Numbered from the stretch's first letter, positions 1-8,000 are shown. The stretch is 17,612 nucleotides of DNA from Phycisphaerales bacterium UBA4658 (GCA_002405485.1 DHLW01000180.1:452-18063), one strand, 5' to 3'. Notes: generated from the letters alone by a model not told the origin. Translations and numbers: made by a program.

Positions 1-234
1 ACCTTCGCCTGGCTCTGCGACGTCATCGTCGATCCCGCGCATCGAGGCCATGGTCTGGCCAAAGCCATGCTCCACGCACTCGAAGCCGACCCACGCCTCC
101 AGACCCTCCGCCGCTGGTGCCTCGCCACCCGCGACGCCCACGCCCTCTACCGGCAGTTCGGCTACGAGCCCGTCCCCGCCGATCGCTGGATGGAAAAACG
201 CCTCCCCATCGACCGCTGGCAAGCCCCCTCATGA
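1..234 (+). CDS. GNAT-family N-acetyltransferase, C-terminal part (5' end outside window)
   Basis: An open frame enters from the left edge and ends at TGA 232-234, leaving 77 visible residues. GNAT enzymes transfer an acetyl group from acetyl-CoA to an amine. The visible part begins on beta-strand 4 (FAWLCDVIVDPAHRG) and continues into the acetyl-CoA pyrophosphate loop, where RGHGLA (residues 15-20) fits the R-x-x-G-x-A/G signature. Near residues 41-58 the pattern LATRDAHALYRQFGYEPV is the usual GNAT motif B region, with an LY...GY core. The substrate cannot be told from this fragment. The gene converges on the phosphatase on the other strand, and both stop codons lie in one TCATGA. Family assignment is firm; substrate specificity is unknown. 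Confidence 0.88.
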   Translation, partial: TFAWLCDVIVDPAHRGHGLAKAMLHALEADPRLQTLRRWCLATRDAHALYRQFGYEPVPADRWMEKRLPIDRWQAPS

Positions 235-1584
235 CCCCTCGATCACATCCTCCAGCGTGAACACCACCAGCGTCTGATCGTCCTCCCTGTCCGGCGAGCC
301 GCGAAACCCGCGCAGCCGATCCTCCACCGCGCGCACCACCTCGCCCGGATCCGCGCCGGCCCGTGCGATCGCGCTGTCCAGCCCCTCCACGCCGATCTGC
401 TCTCCTGACGGGTTCTCCGTCTCGCTCACTCCATCGGTATACAGCACCACCGTGTCGCCCGGCATCAGCCGCACACGCCGTGGCTCCAGCCGATACGCAT
501 CCCCCGCCACGATGCCCATCGGCGGGCCCGCCTCCGACTCCAGCCCGCGCACCTCGCCCTCGCGCGAGCGCACCCGCGGAATCGGATGCCCGGCCCGCAC
601 GAACTCCAGCTCCCGCGATCCAAGCCGCAGCACCCCATACACCGCCGTCACGTGCCCGCCCTCGATGCTCGACGCCGACAGCCGCTCGTTGGCCCATTCC
701 AGCAGCCCCGCCGGGCTCTTCCACAGCTCCGGGCGCGCGTGCAGGATCGCGTGCAGCATCGCCATCACCGTCGCCGCCGCCGGCCCATGCCCGCTCACGT
801 CGGCGATGAACACCCCGATCGAATCCTCATCCACCCGCAGAAAGTCGTAATAGTCCCCGCCCGCCTGTCCGCTCGTGAGATAGCTCGCGGCAAACCGCGC
901 TCGTGGCCCGTCCTCCCCGCCCATCTCCGGCACGGCCGTTGGGAGCAAAGCCCTCTGAACCCTGGCCACCTCGTCGAACTGCGCCCGCAGCTTGTCGCTC
1001 AGCGCGGTGTTCTCCGCCAGCAGATCCATGTGCCGCGTGAGCGCGCCGAACAGGTTCACGTTCAGCACCTCCTCCTCCAGATCCTCGAGCTGATACCCCT
1101 TCGGATCCTTGCGGAACATGAGCGACCAGCTCACCGGCCGACCCTCGTCCAGCACCGGGATCACCATGCACGAGCCCATCCCCGCCACCGCATCCCCCAC
1201 CACCGGATCCACGCCCGCCGACAGATCGTGCGCAATCCGCGGCTCCACCCTTGTCGATCCGCCCCCGCTGCCCGCCCCGGCCAGCAGTCGCCCCACGAGG
1301 CCCCCGCTCTGAATCGGCATCCGCGCAAGCGCACCGGGTCGCATCGCCAGCACCATCGGCTCCGGACGATCCGCCCTCTGCACCCGGCTGAGCTTGTAGC
1401 TCCCCGCCGGCACGTCCTTCACCGACACGCTCACAAACGCGTCGATCGGCCTCACCCGCCGGATCCGCGCCGCATACGCGCGCACCGCATCGTCCGGCCC
1501 GTCCGCCCGGCTCACTTCCTCGAGCATCTCCATCAGAATGGCGATGCGCAGACTTCGACCAGTCTCAATCCACTTCAAGCCCAA
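229..1584 (-). CDS. GAF-linked SpoIIE/PP2C-type serine phosphatase (RsbU-like)
   Basis: This 451-residue cytoplasmic protein should dephosphorylate a phosphoserine/threonine protein, classically an anti-sigma-factor antagonist (RsbU/SpoIIE family). Residues 15-190 look like a divergent GAF-type sensor domain followed by a helical linker. The catalytic half starts at VQRALLP (209-215). It has GGDYYDF (242-248), the metal-binding FIADVSGHGPAAA (259-271), LYTDGVSE (381-388) and the terminal DREDDQT (432-438), so all manganese-binding acidic positions look intact. The start is TTG at 1584; a second TTG at 1578 giving MKWIETG is equally plausible, and no good ribosome binding site separates them. 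An ATG at 1533 would cut into conserved-looking sequence. It follows the cyclodeaminase gene after 48 bp and may share its transcript. No anti-sigma or STAS partner is in view, so the pathway is unassigned. Confidence 0.92.
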   Translation of the reverse strand: MGLKWIETGRSLRIAILMEMLEEVSRADGPDDAVRAYAARIRRVRPIDAFVSVSVKDVPAGSYKLSRVQRADRPEPMVLAMRPGALARMPIQSGGLVGRLLAGAGSGGGSTRVEPRIAHDLSAGVDPVVGDAVAGMGSCMVIPVLDEGRPVSWSLMFRKDPKGYQLEDLEEEVLNVNLFGALTRHMDLLAENTALSDKLRAQFDEVARVQRALLPTAVPEMGGEDGPRARFAASYLTSGQAGGDYYDFLRVDEDSIGVFIADVSGHGPAAATVMAMLHAILHARPELWKSPAGLLEWANERLSASSIEGGHVTAVYGVLRLGSRELEFVRAGHPIPRVRSREGEVRGLESEAGPPMGIVAGDAYRLEPRRVRLMPGDTVVLYTDGVSETENPSGEQIGVEGLDSAIARAGADPGEVVRAVEDRLRGFRGSPDREDDQTLVVFTLEDVIEGS

Positions 1585-1632
1585 ACAGTAGCAACGACCC
1601 CAACCTCCAAAACCCCGTCCCGCGCGCGTGCC

Positions 1633-2241
1633 TCACCCGCACGCCTCCTCCACCCTCATCCGCCGGTCGGCCATCTCGCCGAGCAAGCGGTGCATCTCGT
1701 TGCGAATCGCCACCCGCCGCGCCTCCTCCGCCACCAGTTCCAGATTCACCTTCACATTCCACCACCCGCTCTTGCCCCCCGCCTCCGCCAGAATCGCCGC
1801 GATCGCCAGATCGCTCCGGAGATGCCGATTCGTGATCGGTGCCAGCGACTCCAGGAGCCGAAGCAGGTCCGCGCACGCCCCCACCACCGCCCGCGGCGCA
1901 TTCACCGCGTGCTCCACCGCGCCATCCCACTCCGCCTTCCGCCGATCATCGCCCTCGGGCAACTTCATGAGCGCGTTCACCGTCGCGTACGCCTCGGCGT
2001 CCTCCGCCGCAAGCTGCAGCAGCATCTCCGACGCCCGCCCAAGCACCACCGCCGCTCGCTCCAGCGCGGGCTGATGCTCCGCCAACGACTTCTTCCCCAC
2101 CGAGTACGCCACCACCATCCGCCCAAGCGACGCCGACAACGCGCCCGTCACCGACGCCACCGCCCCACCGCCCGGAGCCGGAACCTTCGACCCGACCTCG
2201 TCCAGAAACGTGCCGATGGTCATCGATGGAAGCGGCTGCAT
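1633..2241 (-). CDS. Stand-alone cyclodeaminase/cyclohydrolase family protein (FTCD_C-like)
   Basis: A 202-residue, mostly alpha-helical protein resembling the C-terminal cyclodeaminase domain of formiminotransferase-cyclodeaminase. Some stand-alone members are methenyl-tetrahydrofolate cyclohydrolases. Visible family hallmarks are PAPGGGAVAS (21-30), the glycine-rich folate-site loop, DAEAYATV (81-88), ITNRHLRSDLAIAAIL (136-151) and WNVKVNL (161-167). The length matches stand-alone members (about 200 residues), so nothing appears missing. The ATG at 2241 is chosen; an internal ATG seven codons in (2223), giving MTIGTFLDEV, is equally compatible with the family. The upstream GGGG is a weak ribosome binding site. 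The gene lies 48 bp before the phosphatase on the same strand. A role in one-carbon/folate metabolism is inferred from the family, and no other folate gene is nearby. Confidence 0.87.
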   Translation of the reverse strand: MQPLPSMTIGTFLDEVGSKVPAPGGGAVASVTGALSASLGRMVVAYSVGKKSLAEHQPALERAAVVLGRASEMLLQLAAEDAEAYATVNALMKLPEGDDRRKAEWDGAVEHAVNAPRAVVGACADLLRLLESLAPITNRHLRSDLAIAAILAEAGGKSGWWNVKVNLELVAEEARRVAIRNEMHRLLGEMADRRMRVEEACG

Positions 2242-2256
2242 GACCCCAGTCTATCG

Positions 2257-2322
2257 ACCCGGAGCCAAGACTCGAACCCCGTGCTCTCAACAACCATCCT
2301 GACTTCGCCACCATTTCCGGGC
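2257..2322 (-). other. tRNA-like relic (acceptor stem and T-loop-like sequence)
   Basis: Read on the minus strand, the 66-nt segment opens with GCCCGGA and closes with TCCGGGT, a 7-bp acceptor-like stem with one wobble at the end. It contains GGGGTTCGAGTC, close to a T-arm. The T-stem is only partly paired, no five-base anticodon stem is visible, and the length is about ten bases short of a tRNA. It sits 68 bp from the intact tRNA-Ser gene. It could be a decayed tRNA or chance similarity, and it is not called as a functional tRNA. Confidence 0.25.
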
Positions 2323-2346
2323 GGTCGTCGTCAAGGTCACACGCTG

Positions 2347-2379
2347 TGAAGTCCACTTCAAAGAACGATCATCATGATC
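2347..2379. repeat. Two short palindromes beside tRNA-Ser
   Basis: TGAAGT-CC-ACTTCA (2347-2360) is followed by GATCAT-C-ATGATC (2367-2379). Both have perfect 6-bp arms. They lie just 3' of the tRNA-Ser gene in its direction of transcription. Neither has a T-tract on the minus strand, so they are not convincing intrinsic terminators. They could be processing hairpins or binding sites for an unknown protein. Confidence 0.4.
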
Positions 2380-2390
2380 CCAACCCAAAG

Positions 2391-2477
2391 CGGTAGGGGG
2401 GGGATTCGAACCCCCGGTACCCATTCGGGTACGCCGGTTTTCAAGACCGGTACTTTCAACCGCTCAGTCACCCTACC
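2391..2477 (-). tRNA. tRNA-Ser (anticodon UGA)
   Basis: The 87-nt gene folds fully. The acceptor is GGTAGGG/CCCTACC with discriminator G. The D-arm has a 3-bp ACT/AGT stem. The anticodon arm is CCGGT-CTTGAAA-ACCGG with anticodon TGA (complement of 2441-2443). A long class II variable arm (TACCC-GAAT-GGGTA) and a T-arm GGGGG-TTCGAAT-CCCCC follow. The long variable arm and discriminator G are serine-tRNA identity features, and this tRNA reads UCA-type codons. CCA is not encoded: the next bases are CTT. A weak upstream promoter is possible on the minus strand (TAACCT at 2492-2487, TTGGCG at 2517-2512, 19-nt spacing). Confidence 0.97.
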
Positions 2478-2538
2478 GACGCCCTCAGGTTAGCCCGCCC
2501 CGCTCCCCAGTCGCCAACACCTCTTCCCGAATCGTCCG

Positions 2539-2564
2539 ACTTCATCCATTCATCCGGATGAAGT
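2539..2564. repeat. 9-bp inverted repeat containing a 14-bp perfect palindrome
   Basis: ACTTCATCC (2539-2547) pairs with GGATGAAGT (2556-2564). Within this, TTCATCCGGATGAA (2549-2562) is a perfect 14-bp palindrome, so TTCATCC occurs twice directly and once inverted. It lies between the divergent tRNA-Ser and imuA genes, about 60 bp upstream of the imuA -35 box. This arrangement suits a multi-site operator better than a terminator, because no T-tract follows. Confidence 0.5.
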
Positions 2565-2568
2565 GATC

Positions 2569-2584
2569 TTGGGTTGTCACCCAA
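2569..2584. repeat. Hairpin TTGGGT-tgtc-ACCCAA upstream of imuA
   Basis: Perfect 6-bp arms with a 4-nt loop begin 5 bp after the larger inverted repeat. The bases after it (AACGCCCAAAAGG) contain no T-tract, so termination on the plus strand is unlikely. A regulatory role upstream of the imuA promoter is possible but unproven. Confidence 0.35.
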
Positions 2585-2621
2585 ACGCCCAAAAGGACTG
2601 ATCAAAACCCAAACAAAATCA

Positions 2622-2650
2622 TTGACATTCAGGTATCCGTACGGTACTTT
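2622..2650 (+). promoter_or_regulatory. Sigma70-type promoter of the imuA-imuB-dnaE2 operon with embedded palindrome
   Basis: A perfect -35 box TTGACA (2622-2627) is separated by exactly 17 bp from TACTTT (2645-2650), a good -10 box. The perfect palindrome CCGTACGG (2637-2644) abuts the -10 box within the spacer, the usual place for a repressor operator. Expected initiation about 7 bp after the -10 box falls on or next to the imuA ATG at 2657, so the message should be leaderless. The palindrome does not match the E. coli (CTG-N10-CAG), Gram-positive (GAAC-N4-GTTC) or alphaproteobacterial (GTTC-N7-GTTC) LexA boxes. Assigning it to LexA or another damage regulator is inference from the operon's function. 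Confidence 0.75.
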
Positions 2651-2656
2651 TGGGGC

Positions 2657-3487
2657 ATGCGCACCGCCGACGTCCATGCCCCATCCTTTCGATCGTCCGA
2701 TCGGCCCGGGGAGCATCGGCTCCGTTCGGTCCTGGACGACATCGAGAAGCGTGTGCCCGGTGCGTTCGCCCGGGCGTATGTGACCGGATCGTCGTCGGCG
2801 GGATCGACGGCGGGAGCCTCCGCACTGATCGCCGAGGGGTTCTTCGATCTCCGCCTGCTCGGGCCCGGGGTGCACGAGTGGTTCGGGCTCGATCTGCTCG
2901 GCATGGGCCGAACGCATGACGCCGACTGGATCCCCCCGCTCTCGCTGCTGGCGATCATCGCGGCTCGGCTGCTGGTGCGCGGGCGAGAGGGGCGTGCGGT
3001 GTTCGTGGGCGAGCGCTGCCGGCCAAGCCCCGCCGCGCTCACCGCCCCGGGTCTTGCGCCGCTGCTGCACCGCTCGCTGCTGGTAAGCGTGGGGGCTGAT
3101 CCGAGCGTGGACAGGCGGGCATGGGCGATGGACGTGGCCCTGCGCTCGCCGGCGGCGTGCGTGGTCGTCGGCGACGGTCGCGGATTGAGCATGGCCGACA
3201 CGCGCCGACTGCAGCTTGCCGCCGCACGCGTGCCGCTGCTGCTGGCCCGTCCCGTGCGTGAACTGCGGGAGCTGTCGGCGGCGCGGACGCGCTGGCTGGT
3301 GGCCCCGAGCCCGTCCTCCACCAGCACACACGATCTCTCGACGCGCTGGAGCGTCGAGCTGCTGCGCAGCAAAGGAGTGCGGCCCGCCGAGGCGTCGGCG
3401 CGACCGCTCGGAGCCGATCTGGATCATGACTCGGGCACTCTGTCTGTATTTCCCGCACCTGTCGATCGACGGGCTGCGTCGGCGTGA
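2657..3487 (+). CDS. imuA: ImuA-like accessory protein of the DnaE2 mutasome
   Basis: This 276-residue protein is a diverged ImuA (SulA/RecA-like fold), the accessory subunit that works with ImuB and DnaE2 in damage-induced mutagenesis. The clues are GVHEWFG (71-77), matching the G-x-hHE-hhG turn of ImuA, the hydrophobic RecA-like strands at 113-117 and 167-171, and the C-terminal RWSVELLRSKG (230-240), followed by an acidic D-x-D-x-x-x-G strand near 254-264. No intact Walker A motif is visible, in line with other ImuA proteins. The ATG at 2657 lies only 6 bp after the -10 box and has no room for a ribosome binding site, so leaderless translation is inferred. It overlaps imuB by 62 bp. Assignment relies partly on position, because ImuA sequences diverge strongly. 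Confidence 0.82.
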   Translation: MRTADVHAPSFRSSDRPGEHRLRSVLDDIEKRVPGAFARAYVTGSSSAGSTAGASALIAEGFFDLRLLGPGVHEWFGLDLLGMGRTHDADWIPPLSLLAIIAARLLVRGREGRAVFVGERCRPSPAALTAPGLAPLLHRSLLVSVGADPSVDRRAWAMDVALRSPAACVVVGDGRGLSMADTRRLQLAAARVPLLLARPVRELRELSAARTRWLVAPSPSSTSTHDLSTRWSVELLRSKGVRPAEASARPLGADLDHDSGTLSVFPAPVDRRAASA

Positions 3488-5015
3488 TCGTCGCCGGGGC
3501 GCGATCGACGATCCCCGTCCGACGATCATCGCCGCCACCACGGCGCACGCACGCCGGGAGGTATCGGCGTGCTGCGAGCGGGCGTCGGCGGCGGGCGTTC
3601 GGCGGGGCATGCCCCTGGCCGAGGCCCGCGCTCTGTTCCGCACGCCTGTGCGCGTGGAGGAGCACGACCCGGAGCGCTGCGCGGCCCTGCTGCGGGCTTT
3701 GGCGGTGCGGGCGCAGCGCTTCGCGCCCCGCGTCGCACCGCGCGGCGAGGACGCCGTGCTCGCCGACATCAGCGGATGCGCCCGGCTGTTTCAGAGCGAG
3801 TCGCGGCTGGTCCGCGGCGTGCTCCGGCATTTCCGGGTTCGCGGGCTGCGATGCCGGGGGGCGGCGGCGCCATCGCCTGAGGGCGCACTGGCTCTGGCCC
3901 GTCATGCCGCGGGCGATGACCAGCCGCTCATCATCGCCGACCTTCCCGGGCTGCGGGCCGCGCTCGCCGGGCTCCCGACCGCCGCGCTCCCGATCGAGCC
4001 GCACACCATCGACGCCCTGGGACGCGTGGGCGTGGAGCGGATCGGGCAGCTTCTGGCTCTGCCGCGGGCCGCGCTTCCGGCCCGGTTCGGCGCCGGGCTC
4101 GTGACCGCGCTGGACCTGGCGCTCGGGGTGGGCGGGATGGTGTCGGCGTTCGAGAACGTGCGCGAGCCGGTGCCAGAGCAGCGGGAGTTCACGCTCGACG
4201 GACCGAGCGATCGACCAGACGCCATCGAGGGCGTCACGCGCCTGCTGCTGGATCGTCTGTCCGAGGATCTTCGGCGTCGCGGGCTCGGGGCGAGCGAGAT
4301 CGAGGTGACGCTGTTTCGACCCCGCGGGGAACCGGCCGCCGTGCGGGCGCAGCTCGGCCGCCCCAGCGCACGCGCGGATCATCTGTGGTCGCTGCTTCGG
4401 CCTCGGCTGGAGCGCGTGGATCTGGAGCTGGGCGGAGGCGTGCAGAGGATCGTGGTCGTCGCCGTTCGCACGGACGTGCCGCGAGAGACGCAGGGGGAAC
4501 TGATCCGCGCCGGTTCGGCGGGCGGGGCACTGGGCGGCGAGACGGGCATGGACGCGGCCGGATCACCCGATGCGGAACTCGACCGGCTGGTGGACACGCT
4601 TGCATCCCGGCTTGGGCATCCGTCCCTGGGGGTGTTCGACTCCGGCGCGCTGGAGCGGTCGCACATTCCCGAGCGTGCCGCGCAGACCCGGGGGTTTGCA
4701 GGCGAGCCCGATCCGGATGCCCTGCGCGGTCGGGTGCTCGCTCGCGCGCTCCCCAGGCGACCGACGCTCCTGCTGCATCCGCCGGAGACCTGCCGCGTGG
4801 ATCTTGAGCGTTCTTGGACGCTCCTGTGGCGCGGCGTGGAGCGCGCGGTGACGGCGTCGATCGGGCCGGAGCGCATCGCGCCGGAGTGGTGGCGCGACGG
4901 GGCCGAGCCGCGCACACGGGAGTACTTCCTGCTGCAGGACTCGGCGGGGTTGTGGCTGTGGGTGTATCGGGCCGTGGAGGATCGGTCGTGGTTCGTGCAT
5001 GGGGTGTGGGCATGA
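3426..5015 (+). CDS. imuB: ImuB, catalytically inactive Y-family polymerase homolog
   Basis: A 529-residue Y-family-like protein that acts as the platform linking DnaE2 and ImuA to the sliding clamp. The N-terminus (MTRALCLYFPHLSIDGL) is typical of ImuB and lacks the catalytic aspartate at the place where DinB has HVDMDCF. DAVLADISGCARLF (about 106-119) replaces the DEA-type catalytic motif. A helix-hairpin-helix region follows (IDALGRVGVERIGQLLALPRAALPARFG, about 195-225), then a little-finger-like domain and an ImuB C-terminal region with SHIPERA. I see no canonical QLxLW/F clamp motif. The ATG at 3426 is chosen because homology begins there; the frame stays open upstream inside imuA but is not ImuB-like. 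The 62-bp overlap with imuA suggests translational coupling. Confidence 0.93.
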   Translation: MTRALCLYFPHLSIDGLRRRDRRRGAIDDPRPTIIAATTAHARREVSACCERASAAGVRRGMPLAEARALFRTPVRVEEHDPERCAALLRALAVRAQRFAPRVAPRGEDAVLADISGCARLFQSESRLVRGVLRHFRVRGLRCRGAAAPSPEGALALARHAAGDDQPLIIADLPGLRAALAGLPTAALPIEPHTIDALGRVGVERIGQLLALPRAALPARFGAGLVTALDLALGVGGMVSAFENVREPVPEQREFTLDGPSDRPDAIEGVTRLLLDRLSEDLRRRGLGASEIEVTLFRPRGEPAAVRAQLGRPSARADHLWSLLRPRLERVDLELGGGVQRIVVVAVRTDVPRETQGELIRAGSAGGALGGETGMDAAGSPDAELDRLVDTLASRLGHPSLGVFDSGALERSHIPERAAQTRGFAGEPDPDALRGRVLARALPRRPTLLLHPPETCRVDLERSWTLLWRGVERAVTASIGPERIAPEWWRDGAEPRTREYFLLQDSAGLWLWVYRAVEDRSWFVHGVWA

Positions 5016-5063
5016 GCGGGGCAGGGGCGGCCGGCGAGCGCATCATGGCGCAGGTGGCGGCGC

Positions 5064-8000
5064 ATGCCTGACACGCCGCACGGCAAGGTTCGTCCGCACC
5101 CGTTCCGGGACGGACCGGGCCGGGCCGTGCCCGCGCCCGACGCCGACGCCGCGGGCCGGAGCGGCGTGCGATACGCGGAACTGGGCGTCACCACGAACTA
5201 CACGTTCCTGACCGGCGCGAGCCATCCGGAGGAGTTCGTGATCCGGGCGGCGCAGCTCGGGTATCACGCGCTGGGGGTGGCGGATGTGAACACGCTGGCG
5301 GGGGTGGTGCGTGCGCACGTGGCGGCGAAGGAGGCGGGCGTGAGGCTCGTGGTGGGCTCGCGGATCGTGCTGCGCCAGACCGAGCCGGGAGCCGAGCCGG
5401 TCAGCATGTGGCTGTATCCATGCTCGCGCGATGGGTACGCGCGGCTGTGCCGGCTGCTGACGCTGGGGAAGCGTCGCGCGCCCAAGGGCGAGTGCGACTT
5501 GTCGCTGCACGACGTGCTGGAGCACGCGCGCGGGCTGCTGTGCGTGCTGGCCCCATCACGCGATCTGGACGAGCGCTTCGTGCAGACGACGCTCGCGCTC
5601 AGGCATGTCTTCGACGACGACCGGATGTCGATCGCGGCCTGGCGCGGGCTGGCCCAGGACGACGAGCGGCGCCTTCAGCGGATCGAGGCGCTCTGCCTGC
5701 ACACGAACCTGCCCATGCTGGCGATAAACCACGCGCACCATCACGTGCCGGAGCGGCGGGCCCTGCAGGACGTGCTCACGTGCGTGCGGCTGGGGTGCAC
5801 GATCGAGCAGGCGGGCCGGCGGCTGCACCCAAACGCCGAGCGGCATTTGAAGTCTCCGGCGGAGATGGCTCGTCTGTTCGAGCATCACCCGGACGCGATC
5901 GCGCGGACGATCGAGGTCGCCGACCGGGCGGGCGCGTTCGGGATGGACCAGTTGCGCTACGAGTATCCGAGCGAGACCTGCCCGCCCGGGCGGACGCCGG
6001 CCGAGCATCTGCGGGCGCTCTCGATGGAGGGCGCACGCGCACGGTATCCCGAGGGTGTTCCGCCAAAGGTGCTCGACGCGCTGGAGTACGAGCTTGCGCT
6101 CATCGCGGAACTGAAGTACGAGGCGTATTTCCTGACCTGCCACGAGATCGTGCGGTTCGCCCGATCGCGGGGGATCCTGTGCCAGGGTCGCGGGGGCGCG
6201 GCGAACTCGGCGGTGTGCTACGTGCTCGGGATCACGGAGGTGGACCCGGCCCGGTTCAACCTGCTGTTCGAACGGTTCATCAGCCGGGCCCGGAACGAGC
6301 CGCCGGACATCGACATCGACTTCGAGCACGAGCGACGCGAGGAGGTCATCCAGCACATCTACGCCAGATACGGACGCGAGCGGGCGGCGCTCACGGCGGA
6401 GGTGATCAGTTATCGCGGGCGCTCGGCGATCCGCGACGTGGGCAAGGCCATGGGCCTGTCCCCGGACACCGTCGACCTGCTGGCCAGGCACACCGACCTG
6501 TGGGGCCAGGACGTGAGCGACACGCGGGTGCGCGAGGCGGGGCTGAACCCGCACGAGCCGACGATCGCCCGGTTGATCGCGCTCTCGCGGGAACTGCTGG
6601 GATTTCCGCGGCATCTGTCGCAGCACGTCGGGGGTTTCGTGATCACCAGCTCGCCGCTGTGCGATCTGGTCCCCATCGAGAACGCGGCGATGGAGGATCG
6701 CACCGTCATCGAGTGGGACAAGGACGACATCGACGCCATGGGCATGCTGAAGGTCGACGTGCTGGGGCTCGGGATGCTGACGGCGGTGCGCAAGGCGATC
6801 GGGATGGTCAACAGCCACGCTGGCACGGAGGCACGGAGACACGCCGACGCTTCCGGCGGCGTCCTCGCGCCGGATGCGGTTCCGCACTCCTCCGCGTCGG
6901 CTTCGGCGTCGCCCGCCTCGTGCCTGGCGTACGCCCACATCGCCAGAGATCCCACCGATTCCGCGGTGTATGACATGATCTGCTCGGCAGACACGGTGGG
7001 AGTGTTTCAGATCGAGTCGCGGGCGCAGATGTCGATGCTCCCTCGGCTGCGCCCGCGGACGTTCTATGACCTGGTGATCGAGGTCGCGATCGTGCGGCCA
7101 GGGCCGATCCAGGGCAAGATGGTGCACCCGTATCTGCGCCGGCGCAACGGGGAGGAGCAGGCGTGGTATCCGAGCGCCGACGTCGAGCGTGTGCTGGGGC
7201 GGACGCTGGGCGTGCCGCTGTTCCAGGAGCAGGCGATGCAACTGGCGATCGTCGCGGCGGGCTTCTCGCCCGATGAGGCGGACAAGCTCCGCCGAGCGAT
7301 GGCGGCATGGAAACGCAAGGGCGACCTCATCTTCCGCTTCGGACAGCGGCTGATTGAGGGAATGATCGCCCGCGGCTATGACGCCGAGTTCGCACACCGG
7401 TGCTTCGAGCAGATCAAGGGCTTCAGCGAGTACGGCTTCCCGGAATCGCACGCGGCGAGCTTCGCGATCCTCGTGTACGTCTCGGCATGGCTGAAGCGCT
7501 ACCACCCGGCGGCCTTCGCCGGCGCGCTCATCAACAGCCAGCCCATGGGCTTCTACGCCCCGGCGCAGCTCATCCGCGACGCGCGCGAGCACGGCGTGGA
7601 GGTCCGCACGGTGGACGTGAACTTCAGCGCCTGGGAGTGCCATTTGGAGCAGGGCATGGGGCCAGGCACGCCGGAGCGCGATCGTCACGCCACCCAAGAA
7701 CCGGAACATGCAGACGATCGCAGCGCTGATCACGCCGCGGCTGCGGGCTCTCCCTGCGCGCCTGCACGCCTTGGTGCTCATGCGCCACCGGCCCTCCGCC
7801 TGGGCCTGCTCCTGGTGAAGGGGCTGGCCAGGAGCGACGCCCAGAGGGTGGCGGAGGCGGTGCGGACGCACGGGCCGTTCACGGGGATCGAGCGACTCTG
7901 GCGTGCGAGCGGCGTGTCGACGGGAGCTCTGCGGGCGCTGGCCCGGGCCGACGCGTTCGGTTCGATGGGCCTGTCGCGGCAGGAGGCGCTCTGGGCGGTG

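Noticed and set aside
586..2349. A 587-codon open frame on the plus strand opposite the phosphatase and cyclodeaminase
   Set aside because: It crosses both genes and their junction, is rich in Arg, His and Pro with no domain, and so is a GC-driven shadow.
2604..2620. A third copy of the MarR operator core near AAACCCAAACAAAATC
   Set aside because: Only CAAACAA matches; there is no dyad symmetry or GTTC half, so it is a chance match in an AT-rich spacer.
2600..2656. A classic LexA box upstream of imuA
   Set aside because: I found no CTG-N10-CAG, GAAC-N4-GTTC or GTTC-N7-GTTC there; only the different CCGTACGG palindrome is present.
3216..3425. N-terminal extension of ImuB upstream of 3426
   Set aside because: The extra 70 residues are Cys/Arg-rich, do not look like ImuB, and lie entirely within imuA; homology begins at the ATG at 3426.
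6822..6932. CRISPR or tandem repeat at the GGCACGGAGGCACGG stretch in dnaE2
   Set aside because: The unit repeats only about twice, has no spacers, and the arms are inverted rather than direct.
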